The translations under genes and the position numbers were made by a program. A stretch of 64,000 nt of DNA from Macrobrachium rosenbergii (taxonomy: Eukaryota; Arthropoda; Malacostraca; Decapoda; Palaemonidae), in the NCBI RefSeq assembly GCF_040412425.1, contig NC_089795.1:85417663-85481662 (forward strand). The letters run 5' to 3'. A model generated the notes under the pieces. The model was given only the letters and a program-made list of their open reading frames with translations, was not told where the DNA came from and did not search any database. Each line of letters opens with the position of its first letter. The first letter of the stretch is position 1. Of this stretch, positions 1-12,015 are shown one piece after another.

Positions 1-4
1 TCTG

Positions 5-63
<59 letters not shown>

Positions 64-139
64 ATAATTTTTCTCTATTCTCTCTCTCTCTTTGTTTTTC
101 ACTTATTCATACAAGAGCTCTCTCTCTCTCTCTCATAAA

Positions 140-197
<58 letters not shown>

Positions 198-228
198 TTT
201 TCATTTATTATGCATACAAGAACACCGT

Positions 229-260
<32 letters not shown>

Positions 261-293
261 ATAAATTTTCATTTATCATATATACAAAAACAC

Positions 294-378
<85 letters not shown>
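1..378. repeat. composite (CT)n array with repeated spacer
   Basis: Five or six (CT)n tracts alternate with near-identical spacers that read cataaattttcatttat, then a variant of catacaagaacaccgtt. The spacers at about 61-120, 193-230, 262-296 and 377-395 are recognisably the same sequence. The unit of amplification was therefore (CT)n plus spacer, not CT slippage alone. The array is cut by the left edge of the window. Confidence 0.9.
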
Positions 379-381
<3 letters not shown>

Positions 382-390
382 TTTTCATAT

Positions 391-599
391 ACTAATACCT
401 GCAAGACCAGGCGCATTTCGTCTTCATTTGTCCCCTGTTTTTCAAAGAAAACCTTTATTTTTTTCCTTGAAACGTGTTTAGACCTCAAAGTTTAAACTAC
501 AAGCTGTGATTGTGTAACATGTATCACAGCCTAACTTTCGGAAGGGTCGCCGCAGGTCAAAGGTCAAACCGGCATTTGCTCTTAGTAGGAAACCTACTT
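391..599. other. unique stretch containing a DR1 motif
   Basis: Non-repetitive, mixed-composition DNA between the CT array and the tandem duplication. No credible open frame. Its one notable feature is the DR1 listed separately. Confidence 0.6.
554..566 (+). promoter_or_regulatory. perfect DR1 nuclear-receptor half-site pair
   Basis: AGGTCA A AGGTCA: two identical consensus half-sites in direct orientation with a 1-nt spacer. This is the classical DR1 bound by HNF4 and RXR/USP-type receptors. A 13-nt perfect match is unlikely by chance in 64 kb, but no nearby gene or promoter is visible, so function is inference only. Confidence 0.35.
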
Positions 600-895
600 C
601 GTAACAATATTATTGCGATGGTAAAAGTTTGAGAGGTGTTATTTTATAAATAGTCACACGATGGAGGAGTGATCCTCATCCGTAAACATTTGATTTGTAA
701 GTCTCTTTGTTATTTTTGTGTTGTTCTAATTGGAGTTAGTTTACTCCGTAACAATATTACTGCAGTGGTAAATAAGTTTGAAAGATCTTATTTGAAAACA
801 GTTACAAGATGGGATAAAGATTCTCATCTGGAAACATTTGATTTGTAAAAGTTTCTTCAATATTTTTTGTACTGTTCTCATCGAAGTTAGCTAGG
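597..895. repeat. degenerate tandem duplication, period ~147 bp
   Basis: The segment starting cgtaacaatattattgc at 600 recurs at 747 (cgtaacaatattactgc). Both copies continue through a diverged body containing acatttgatttgtaa and a ...gttct..tc/tt.gaagttagtt-like end. Many substitutions separate the copies, so the duplication is old. Confidence 0.75.
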
Positions 896-904
896 TTGAA
901 TTTT

Positions 905-1110
905 ATAGTCCTTATATATGGGTTAAACTATGAATTTGCAGTACATATAACTTGTCGTAGTGCCTTTTTAGAGCAGATACGTCAATTTATAATTTACTGG
1001 CAATAAGAAGATTAGTAACTGTGCTTATTCGGCATATATAAGGGTTAAGCTGAGGTTGTAGTACTTGCAGTCTCGTCTTGTACCTTTTCTAGAGCAGGTA
1101 CGTCATATAT
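905..1110. repeat. degenerate tandem duplication, period ~121 bp
   Basis: About 75 bp starting cttatatatgggttaa (~912) recurs at ~1032 (catatataagggttaa). Each copy ends in agagcagatacgtca or agagcaggtacgtca. It lies directly after the ~147-bp duplication. Confidence 0.7.
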
Positions 1111-1355
1111 ATAATAATTCATCAGAAACAAAAAAAATGTAGTAATTGGGCTTAAATCGTCGTCGTGACTACCTGGGACGGAACTGCCCCCAAAAAAAAA
1201 GATCAAATACCAAAGCAGGAAGGCATGAAAGCTGAAAGCTTGCATCTGACGTCGCCTGTGTCTGTCGTGTAATATTTTCCTACCGAGCGTGTTTGTACAA
1301 ACATGCTTTAGCGCCCGACTTCCCCGATTCACCCGGAATCTCTTCTTTCTCTTCC

Positions 1356-1386
<31 letters not shown>

Positions 1387-1523
1387 TTTCTAAAGAGCAG
1401 CCAGTACCGCAGTGATTCATATTCATTCGGCTTTAAGGGTCATTAAAGCCTATGTAACACTTCTTGCTTTCTGGCTCTCGAATGCCATCGCCAGGATAAT
1501 CAGTTCGAAAGGAAATGGATTCA
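1111..1523. other. unique flank of the 48-bp array
   Basis: No gene seen. It contains an A-rich run (~1190-1200) and a TTC/CTC polypyrimidine stretch at 1341-1391. The 3' part (1433-1523) is read in the minus frame as the tail of an array-derived open frame and is not recognisable as protein. Confidence 0.6.
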
Positions 1524-4500
1524 CTGTTCTTTGCCTGAGGTAACTTAGAGACCATTCCAGACATGGCTTTTCTGTTCTTTGCCTGAGGTAACTTAGAGGC
1601 CATTCCAGACATGGCTTTGCTGCTCTTTGCCTGAGGTAACTTAGAGGCCATTCCAGACATGGCTTTGCTGCTCTTTGCCTGAGGTAACTTAGAGGCCATT
1701 CCAGACATGGCTTTTCTGTTCTTTGCCTGAGGTAACTTAGAGGCCATTCCAGACATGGCTTTTCTGTTCTTTGCCTGAGGTAACTTAGAGGCCATTCCAG
1801 ACATGGCTTTTCTGTTCTTTGCCTGAGGTAACTTAGAGGCCATTCCAGACATGGCTTTGCTGCTCTTTGCCTGAGGTAACTTAGAGGCCATTCCAGACAT
1901 GGCTTTTCTGTTCTTTGCCTGAGGTAACTTAGAGGCCATTCCGGACATGGCTTTTCTGTTCTTTGCCTGAGGTAACTTAGAGGCCATTCCAGACATGGCT
2001 TTTCTGTTCTTTGCCTGAGGTAACTTAGAGGCCATTCCAGACATGGCTTTTCTGTTCTTTGCCTGAGGTAACTTAGAGGCCATTCCGGACATGGCTTTTC
2101 TGTTCTTTGCCTGAGGTAACTTAGAGACCATTACAGACATGGCTTTTCTGTTCTTTGCCTGAGGTAACTTAGAGGCCATTCAGACATGGCTTTGCTGTTC
2201 TTTGCCTGAGGTAACTTAGAGGCCATTCCAGACGTGGCTTTTCTGTTCTTTGCCTGAGGTAACTTAGAGGCCATTCAGACATGGCTTTTCTGTTCTTTGC
2301 CTGAGGTAACTTAGAGGCCATTCCAGACATGGCTTTGCTGCTGTTTGCCTGAGGTAACTTAGAGGCCATTCCAGACATGGCTTTGCTGTTCTTTGCCTGA
2401 GGTAACTTAGAGGCCATTCCAGACATGGCTTTCTGTTTTTGCCTGAGGTAACTTAGAGGCCATTCCAGACATGGCTTTGCTGTTCTTTGCCTGAGGTAAC
2501 TTAGAGGCCATTCCAGACATGGCTTTTCTGTTCTTTGCCTGAGGTAACTTGAGGCCATTCCAGACATGGCTTTGCTGTTCTTTGCCTGAGGTAACTTAAA
2601 GGCCATTCCAGACATGGCTTTGCTGTTCTTTGCCTGAGGTAACTTAGAGGCCATTCCAGACATGGCTTTGCTGTTCTTTGCCTGAGGTAACTTAGAGGCC
2701 ATTCCAGACATGGCTTTTCTGTTCTTTGCCTGAGGTAACTTAGAGGCCATTCAGACATGGCTTTTCTGTTCTTTGCCTGAGGTAACTTAGAGGCCATTCC
2801 AGACATGGCTTTGCTGTTCTTTGCCTGAGGTAACTTAGAGGCCATTCCAGACATGGCTTTTCTGTTCTTTGCCTGAGGTAACTTGAGGCCATTCAGACAT
2901 GGCTTTGCTGTTCTTTGCCTGAGGTAACTTTAAAGGCCATTCCAGACATGGCTTTTCTGTTCTTTGCCTGAGGTAACTTAGAGGCCATTCCAGACATGGC
3001 TTTGCTGTTCTTTGCCTGAGGTAACTTAAAGGCCATTCCAGACATGGCTTTGCTGTTCTTTGCCTGAGGTAACTTAAAGGCCATTCAGACATGGCTTTGC
3101 TGTTCTTTGCCTGAGGTAACTTAGAGGTCATTCCAGACATGGCTTTTTCTGTTCTTTGCCTGAGGTAACTTAGAGGTCATTCAGACATGGCTTTTCTGTT
3201 CTTTGCCTGAGGTAACTTAGAGGTCATTCAGACATGGCTTTTCTGTTCTTTGCCTGAGGTAACTTGAGGCCATTCCAGGCATGGCTTTGCTGTTCTTTGC
3301 CTGAGGTAACTTAAAGGCCATTCCAGACATGGCTTTGCTGTTCTTTGCCTGAGGTAACTTAGAGGTCATTCCAGACATGGCTTTTCTGTTCTTTGCCTGA
3401 GGTAACTTGAGGCCATTCCAGGCATGGCTTTGCTGTTCTTTGCCTGAGGTAACTTAAAGGCCATTCCAGACATGGCTGTTCTTTTGCTGTTCTTTGCCTG
3501 AGGTAACTTAGAGGTCATTCCAGACATGGCTTTTCTGTTCTTTGCCTCTCATTTGAGGCCATTCCAGGCATGGCTTTGCTGTTCTCTCAATTAAGGCCAT
3601 TCCAGACATGGCTTTGCTGTTCTTTGCCTGAGGTAACTTAGAGGTCATTCCAGACATGGCTTTTCTGTTCTTTGCCTGAGGTAACTCAAAGGCCATTCCA
3701 GACATGGCTTTGCTGTTCTTTGCCTGAGGTAACTTAGAGGTCATTCCAGACATGGCTTTTCTGTTCTTTGCCTGAGGTAACTTAGAGGTCATTCCAGACA
3801 TGGCTTTTCTGTTCTTTGCCTGAGGTAACTTAGAGGTCATTCCAGACATGGCTTTTCTGTTCTTTGCCTGAGGTAACTTGAGGCCATTCCAGGCATGGCT
3901 TTGCTGTTCTTTGCCTGAGGTAACTTAAAGGCCATTCCAGACATGGCTTTGCTGTTCTTTGCCTGAGGTAACTTAGAGGCCATTCCAGACATGGCTTTTC
4001 TGTTCTTTGCCTGAGGTAACTCAAAGGCCATTCCAGACATGGCTTTGCTGTTCTTTGCCTGAGGTAACTTAGAGGCCATTCCAGACATGGCTTTGCTGTT
4101 CTTTGCCTGAGGTAAACTTAAAGGCCATTCCAGACATGGCTTTGCTGTTCTTTGCCTGAGGTAACTTAGAGGCCATTCCAGACATGGCTTTGCTGTTCTT
4201 TGCCTGAGGTAACTTAGAGGCCATTCCAGACATGGCTTTGCTGTTCTTTGCCTGAGGTAACTTAGAGGCCATTCAGACATGGCTTTGCTGTTCTTTGCCT
4301 GAGGTAACTTAGAGGCCATTCCAGACATGGCTTTGCTGTTCTTTGCCTGAGGTAACTTAGAGGCCATTCAGGCATGGCTTTGCTGTTCTTTGCCTGAGGT
4401 AACTTAAAGGCCATTCCAGACATGGCTTTGCTGTTCTTGCCTGAGGTAACTTAGAGGCCATTCCAGACATGGCTTTTCTGTTCTTTGCCTGAGGTAACTC

Positions 4501-6860
4501 AAAGGCCATTCCAGACATGGCTTTGCTGTTCTTTGCCTGAGGTAACTTAGAGGCCATTCCAGACATGGCTTTGCTGTTCTTTGCCTGAGGTAACTTAGAG
4601 GTCATTCCAGACATGGCTTTTCTGTTCTTTGCCTGAGGTAACTTAGAGGCCATTCCAGACATGGCTTTGCTGTTCTTTGCCTGAGGTAACTTGAGGCCAT
4701 TCCAGGTATGGCTTTGCTGTTCTTTGCCTGAGGTAACTTAGAGGCCATTCCAGACATGGCTTTGCTGTTCTTTGCCTGAGGTAACTTAGAGGCCATTCCA
4801 GACATGGCTTTGCTGTTCTTTTTGCCTGAGGTAACTTAGAGGCCATTCCAGACATGGCTTTTCTGTTCTTTGCCTGAGGTAAGCTTGAGGCCATTCCAGG
4901 TATGGCTTTGCTGTTCTTTGCCTGAGGTAACTTAGAGGCCATTCCAGACATGGCTTTGCTGTTCTTTGCCTGAGGTAACTTAGAGGCCATTCAGACATGG
5001 CTTTGCTGTTCTTTGCCTGAGGTAACTTAGAGGCCATTCAGACATGGCTTTGCTGTTCTTTGCCTGAGGTAACTTAGAGGCCATTCCAGGCATGGCTTTT
5101 CTGTTCTTTGCCTGAGGTAACTTGAGGCCATTCCAGGTATGGCTTTGCTGTTCTTTGCCTGAGGTAACTTAGAGGTCATTCCAGACATGGCTTTTCTGTT
5201 CTTTGCCTGAGGTAACTTAGAGGCCATTCCAGACATGGCTTTGCTGTTCTTTGCCTGAGGTAACTTGAGGTCATTCCAGGTATGGCTTTGCTGTTCTTTG
5301 CCTGAGGTAACTTAGAGGCCATTCCAGACATGGCTTTGCTGTTCTTTGCCTGAGGTAACTTAGAGGCCATTCCAGACATGGCTTTGCTGTTCTTTGCCTG
5401 AGGTAACTTAGAGGCCATTCCAGACATGGCTTTTCTGTTCTTTGCCTGAGGTAACTCAAAGGCCATTCCAGACATGGCTTTGCTGTTCTTTGCCTGAGGT
5501 AACTTAGAGGCCATTCAGACATGGCTTTGCTGTTCTTTGCCTGAGGTAACTTAGAGGCCATTCCAGACATGGCTTTGCTGTTCTTTGCCTGAGGTAACTT
5601 AGAGGCCATTCCAGACATGGCTTTGCTGTTCTTTGCCTGAGGTAACTTAGAGGCCATTCCAGACATGGCTTTGCTGTTCTTTGCCTGAGGTAACTTAGAG
5701 GCCATTCAGACATGGCTTTTCTGTTCTTTGCCTGAGGTAACTCAAAGGCCATTCCAGACATGGCTTTGCTGTTCTTTGCCTGAGGTAACTTAGAGGCCAT
5801 TCCAGACATGGCTTTGCTGTTCTTGCCTGAGGTAACTTAGAGGTCATTCATTCCAGACATGGCTTTTCTGTTCTTTGCCTGAGGTAACTTAGAGGCCATT
5901 CCAGACATGGCTTTGCTGTTCTTTGCCTGAGGTAACTTGAGGCCATTCCAGGTATGGCTTTGCTGTTCTTTGCCTGAGGTAACTTAGAGGCCATTCCAGA
6001 CATGGCTTTGCTGTTCTTTGCCTGAGGTAACTTAGAGGCCATTCAGACATGGCTTTGCTGTTCTTTGCCTGAGGTAACTTAGAGGCCATTCCAGACATGG
6101 CTTTTCTGTTCTTTGCCTGAGGTAACTTGAGGCCATTCCAGGTATGGCTTTGCTGTTCTTTGCCTGAGGTAACTTAGAGGCCATTCCAGACATGGCTTTG
6201 CTGTTCTTTGCCTGAGGTAACTTAGAGGCCATTCCAGGCATGGCTTTGCTGTTCTTTGCCTGAGGTAACTTAGAGGCCATTCCAGACATGGCTTTGCTGT
6301 TCTTTGCCTGAGGTAACTTAGAGGCCATTCCAGACATGGCTTTGCTGTTCTTTGCCTGAGGTAACTTAGAGGCCATTCCAGGCATGGCTTTGCTGTTCTT
6401 TGCCTGAGGTAACTTAAAGGCCATTCCAGACATGGCTTTGCTGTTCTTTGCCTGAGGTAACTTAGAGGCCATTCCAGACATGGCTTTTCTGTTCTTTGCC
6501 TGAGGTAACTCAAAGGCCATTCCAGACATGGCTTTGCTGTTCTTTGCCTGAGGTAACTTAGAGGCCATTCCAGACATGGCTTTGCTGTTCTTTGCCTGAG
6601 GTAACTTAGAGGTCATTCCAGACATGGCTTTTCTGTTCTTTGCCTGAGGTAACTTAGAGGCCATTCCAGACATGGCTTTGCTGTTCTTTGCCTGAGGTAA
6701 CTTAGAGGCCATTCCAGACATGGCTTTTCTGTTCTTTGCCTGAGGTAACTTGAGGCCATTCCAGGTATGGCTTTGCTGTTCTTTGCCTGAGGTAACTTAA
6801 AGGCCATTCCAGACATGGCTTTGCTGTTCTTTGCCTGAGGTAACTTAGAGGCCATTCCAG
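1524..6860. repeat. 48-bp minisatellite array, ~111 units
   Basis: About 5.3 kb of head-to-tail units of 48 bp containing tttgcctgaggtaactta and ggccattccagacatggc. Variants: gct-tttctgttc, gct-ttgctgttc and gct-ttgctgctc; gaggcc, gaggtcatt, aaaggcc or caaaggcc; ccagacatgg, ccaggcatgg or ccaggtatgg. Units of 47 bp lacking one C (ccattcagac) or one A (aacttgagg) are common, and disrupted units occur at 3478-3600. Because 48 is a multiple of 3, two of the three minus-strand frames run open, giving peptides such as MASKLPQAKNSKAMSG repeated. The frequent 1-bp indels and mostly non-synonymous variants argue against coding. The 1540-2165 end is the most homogeneous. The right end runs straight into (GA)n. 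Confidence 0.97.
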
Positions 6861-6864
6861 CTGC

Positions 6865-6866
<2 letters not shown>

Positions 6867-6922
<56 letters not shown>
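6867..6922. repeat. (GA)n microsatellite abutting the 48-bp array
   Basis: Uninterrupted GA dinucleotides, separated from the last minisatellite unit by only a few bases (ctgctg). Confidence 0.95.
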
Positions 6923-6925
<3 letters not shown>

Positions 6926-7703
6926 GGGGATCTTCATTATGGATAGTGTTTTGATGTAGCTATTGTTTCTCAGTTCCTTACCCGTTACTTACAGCCCGTC
7001 GGGTGATGAAGGATGGATCTATATACGGGTATGATGTATAAATTGTTCTCACACATACATACACATGTATATACATATGAGTGTATGCACACACACATGC
7101 ACATATATATATATACACATATATATATGCATGTGTGTGTATAAATGGTATGTACTTGTGTATTTATTTATATACCGTAGTATTTACTGAACAGAGGTTC
7201 TAAAACAGTTTTGTTATCAGCATATAGCCTGAGCTATCATAAGATTTATAGAAGTATCTTTTGATGACTTTTTTTGTCAGTCTATAACCTCATTCTTCTC
7301 CATTTCCTGAAATGGCTTTTCAAAAACCAAGTTTTATAGCAGATTAAATCCTTTGTTTTCCCCTCTCAAGTTACCAGTTATCCACTTAAAAGTAACTTTT
7401 GATAACAACAAACAACATCAGTTTTATCGCACGTACGAAAGTCACTTTATAGATTAATGCAGTCCATCTAAGGTTCCCAGCTGGAAATGAATCGTGTGCA
7501 ATCTGTATTTTTTATTGTTATAATTTTTTTTTGCTGTTATTCTCCATATAATTACTGTCATTATCCTTATTATGAATTCCATTTTTTCTACTTCTTCAGC
7601 AACTGTGTGAATACTGCCCATAATTATTTTTATCATGTTGCCTTATGTATCTAGAGTGTGTGTATATGTATATTCCATGTATAGGGCCTGAGCCGAAATA
7701 AAG
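6923..7703. other. AT-rich unique DNA with short CA/TA patches
   Basis: No gene seen. CA/TA low-complexity sequence lies at ~7050-7170. At 7683-7703 the sequence gggcctgagccgaaataaag runs into (ATT)n. The AATAAA-like end followed by a trinucleotide tail could be the 3' end of a short retroposon, but I see no second copy here. Confidence 0.5.

Positions 7704-7764
<61 letters not shown>
7704..7764. repeat. (ATT)n microsatellite
   Basis: About 20 perfect ATT units. It is preceded by aataaag, as expected of a retroposon tail, though it may equally be a plain microsatellite. Confidence 0.95.
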
Positions 7765-7765
<1 letters not shown>

Positions 7766-7985
7766 AGGAAAAAATCGTTTTACCTCCCACAGAAGTCAAA
7801 TAAATGCTGAAGACGTGAAAAGCCCCTTTGCAAATCGTTGTCGTTTAATTATAAGGTGACGAGAGCAGTATGTTTGGTGACACCTGGCACATAATGGCTG
7901 TATAATTGGCACGCACGTGTCTGGAATCCTCGCCGAAGAAGCTGGAAGAGGAACGGGGAACGAGGAGAGGCAGCCATCACCTTCA

Positions 7986-8116
7986 TTTTTTAGTTTTCTG
8001 TGAAAGAAAGCGATTGTGCCGGCTTTGTCTGTCCGTCCGTCCGCACTTTATTCTATCCGCACTTTTTCTGTGCGCCCCATATCTTAACAGCTACTGAGGC
8101 TGGAGGGCTGCAAATC
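7986..8116 (+). mobile_element. family H (Helentron-like) 5' fragment
   Basis: Starts ttttagttttctgtgaaag, then the pyrimidine block with gtccgtccgcac and ctactgaggctggaggg, and stops just after the first arm of the internal foldback (gggctgcaaat). The remaining ~270 bp of the family is missing. It joins directly to the ~180-bp tandem repeat. Confidence 0.8.
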
Positions 8117-8640
8117 GTTGAGGGCAATAGTGATTATCTTAGCAAGGTAATACTTAATTAAATCTGACTTGATTGTGAGGACAATAGCGATTAGAAAGTC
8201 TTCCAATTCAGGACTGACTTGGGGCAAGAAAATAGATTCAGGATTCATGTGGACAAATAATATTATCTTAGCAAGATAAGGATTTGACTAGATGGTGGGG
8301 ACAAAGTGATTATCTTAAAGTTAAGATTAATTGAATTTGACTTGATGGTGAGGACAATAGTGATTGGAAAATCTTCAAATTCTGGGCTGACTTGGGGAAA
8401 GAAAATAGATTCAGGATTAATGTGGACAAATAACATTATCTTAGCAAGTTAATACTTAATTAAATTTAACTTGATGGTGGGGACAATAGTGATAATCTTA
8501 GCAAGTTAATACCTAATTAAATTTGACTTAATGGTGAGGACGATAGTGATTAGAAAATCTTCAAATTCTGGACTGACTTGGAACAAGAAAATAGATTCAG
8601 GATTCATGTGGATAAATAACCTTTTCTTAGCGGATCAGCA
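8117..8640. repeat. tandem repeat, ~175-186 bp period, 3 copies
   Basis: The phrase gaggacaatagtgattag and its variants begin at 8177, 8350 and 8536. Each is followed by a block with ctgacttgg, gaaaatagattcagg and ggacaaataa. A shorter internal repeat (gacaatagtgattatcttagc) occurs one extra time per unit, so the array is a nested two-level repeat. Divergence is moderate. Confidence 0.85.
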
Positions 8641-9510
<870 letters not shown>

Positions 9511-9515
<5 letters not shown>

Positions 9516-10019
9516 CTCTGATATCTCGGTTTAGTGAATTTCTTTCCTTTATCACTAAACTTTAGAATTTTCTCCCGTCTTCTGTTTTCCTTTATTCCAG
9601 CGAGCTTCCCTATTTTTAGGGATACTTTTTATGGGGGAGGGCTGTTTAGCACACTTTATTTCTTACACCTTAATTAGTTTCTTTTCCATGAGGGCCGGGT
9701 CACATAGCATAACATAACATATTCATAACATATTTCATCATTGCTATTAATATTAATATGAAGACAATTATGAAATTCATTTAGGGTGAAAGTGAACACA
9801 AAAAAAGATTGATAAAAAGTATCTTCCGGTGTAATGACGATATCATTAATATGAATGGCACCGACGAGAAATTGTATGAATTATGAATGTACTCCGTACG
9901 GGTATTGAATTGTTAATGATGGAAGCATAGTCGCTCTGCGTGGATGATTTCCCCTATGACGAGTTTGATCAGAGCGAAATAAAATTTAAGCTCTCTTGAT
10001 CTGGAAAACTGCTTTGTAA
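9511..10019. other. AT-rich unique DNA
   Basis: No gene seen. There is a short run of cataa repeats (~9705-9735). Nothing else is recognised before the 39-bp minisatellite. Confidence 0.5.
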
Positions 10020-10499
10020 CTGAGCTCTTTTTTTTTTTTTTGCATTTCCTATTACCTTCTGTAACTGGTCTCTTCTTTCTGTATTTCCTGTAACCTTTTG
10101 TAACTGGTCTCTTCTTTCTGTATTTCCTGTTATCTTCTGTAACTGATCTTTTTCTGTATTTCCTGTTACCTTCTGTAACTGGTATCTTCTTTCTGTATTT
10201 ATTATTAACTTCTGTAACTGGTCTCTTCTTTCTGTTTTTCTTATTATTTTCTGTAACTGTTCTCTTTCTGTATTTCCTATTATTTTCTGTAACTGATCTC
10301 TTCTTTCTGTATTTCCCATTTCCTTCTGTAACTGGTTTCTTCTGTATGTATTTCCTGTAACCTTTTGTAACTGGTCTCTTCTTTCCATATTCTCTATTAC
10401 CATCTGTTCTTTCAAATGAGCACCACATTCTACGGTAGCTTGAATTTTAAGTCAGTTGCCCACGTGGAATTATTGTATATGAACAGGGTTCTCTTCTGG

Positions 10500-10560
<61 letters not shown>
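10020..10560 (+). mobile_element. family R retroposon with expanded 39-bp minisatellite and (AAT)n tail
   Basis: 10040-10405 holds about ten 39-bp units containing tctgtaactggtctcttc and ttctgtatttcctgtta. 10406-10500 is the family R body: aaatgagcaccacattct, then tcaagtc/ttaagtca, then gaacagggttctcttctgga. 10501-10560 is the (AAT)n tail. The reverse complement of the 39-bp unit occurs only about once in the copies near 44.5 and 49.0 kb, so the array is an internal expansion of the element. The 13-codon open frame over it (GNRKYRKKRPVTE-like) is a period artefact. Confidence 0.8.
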
Positions 10561-10562
<2 letters not shown>

Positions 10563-10564
10563 TA

Positions 10565-10690
10565 TGTGCCATGGATGAGTGTTACAGCTCTGTGCTCACG
10601 TTTGTTACGTTCGCAGTTCGATCCCGCGGCTTGCAGCCCTCTAACCCACCCATGCATCTTGGCGCCACCCCCTTCCATAGGGGGAAAAAT
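10565..10690 (+). mobile_element. possible tRNA-derived SINE head
   Basis: tggatgagtgttacagc resembles a pol III A box region, and gcagttcgatcccgcgg about 35 nt later contains a good B box (GTTCGATCC). No full cloverleaf is evident. The sequence after it (to ~10745) is not tRNA-like. It sits directly after the (AAT)n tail of family R, so it may have inserted into that tail. Confidence 0.45.
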
Positions 10691-10801
10691 GCGTCACCAG
10701 ATCCCTGGGACCGATCCCTGGCTGGGGATAGGGGGAAGACGACTTCGGGCTGTTTCTTAAAAATTTTGTTTTGCCCTTGTTGATCAAAGCAGTGGTAGTC
10801 A

Positions 10802-10804
<3 letters not shown>

Positions 10805-10854
<50 letters not shown>

Positions 10855-10911
10855 ATGTGTATGTGTGTGTTAGTAGTAGTAGTAGTAGTAGCAGCAGCAG
10901 TAATAGCAGTA
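10805..10911. repeat. (AT)n, (GT)n and (TAG)n cluster
   Basis: (AT)n at 10805-10846, a short GT patch, then tag/cag trinucleotides at 10871-10911. Confidence 0.9.
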
Positions 10912-11201
10912 ACATAACTTGACGGCACACATTTATCCTAATATCTGCACACACGAGGACAGTACATTTTGGAGGGACACCGAACAATGGCATATGCATG
11001 ATTTGCGAGATTTCATTCCCCTCTGGAGCACAACAGGAAATTTCAATTACAGGACTAACAAAACAATGTGCAAAAGTTGGAAATTGTTTGTATGCATATT
11101 AAACCTACTGCATGCAATTGCACAGCCGGCATTTGCATTGCAAGTATTAACCAGCCGATCGTAATGCAGTTTCTCGTTATGACGTAGTGCATTACATTTT
11201 G

Positions 11202-11203
<2 letters not shown>

Positions 11204-11272
<69 letters not shown>

Positions 11273-11310
11273 TATAATTGTATATTATGTAATGTATATA
11301 ATATATAAAT

Positions 11311-11393
<83 letters not shown>
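11204..11393. repeat. two (AT)n tracts flanking (AC)n
   Basis: (AT)n 11204-11269, a spacer with tataattgtatattatg, (AC)n 11311-11329, then (AT)n 11329-11393. 10912-11203 upstream is unique DNA with no gene seen. Confidence 0.95.
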
Positions 11394-11395
<2 letters not shown>

Positions 11396-11912
11396 CTTGA
11401 ACTCCTCTTTGGTATATTGAGTATACATGCCCATGGGCAATCTCTTTGTATTGTAAAAGTTCCTTTGTCCTTAACTTCTTCATTTCGTAGATTCATGTAT
11501 TTTCAGGCTAAACTGGACTCTTAATATTAAGTCATGCTATGCTTCTTGAATTTTATAATTGGAAATTTCCTTGCTAAAGCGAATTTTCTGTTTTTACATC
11601 GTTGCTGAATGGAATTCTGTAATCGTCTTTTCACCATTTAGCATCTGATTTTTTTTTCTACGAAATTCTAAGAATCAATACTTCCATAAATTATAATTAT
11701 CACAAGGAAATGTTGAAGCACTCAAAAACATTCGTGTCATCGAGTGAGAACTGAAAAACTAAGGAGTGTGTATTTACAAGAATTTTTTTTTTTTGTGAAA
11801 TATTGGTCTCAGTGGGAATTTGAACTATGTTTTTGTGTTGTGATAAAAGTTACTTGATTACATAACAAAATCCAAAGCCATTAACCTACGCTTGTATATA
11901 TATATGCGTGTG

Positions 11913-11919
<7 letters not shown>
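11394..11919. other. AT-rich unique DNA
   Basis: No feature recognised beyond short homopolymer runs. Confidence 0.5.
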
Positions 11920-12011
<92 letters not shown>

Positions 12012-12015
12012 CATA
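11920..12015. repeat. (AT)n followed by (ATAC)n
   Basis: TA dinucleotides to 11975, then tacatacatacatac tetranucleotides to about 12015. Confidence 0.95.

Noticed and set aside
3837..6721. Many overlapping frames with SKLPQAKNSKAMSG or SYLRQRTAKPCLEWPL repeats
   Set aside because: Two frames of a 48-bp unit without stops. They are broken by frequent 1-bp deletions and are not genes.
9913..10428. 171-codon basic repeat frame (KKRPVTEGNRKYR)
   Set aside because: Product of a 39-bp (13-codon) array inside a retroposon.
10565..10690. A functional tRNA gene
   Set aside because: B box is good, but acceptor and anticodon stems do not form. Best seen as a SINE head at most.
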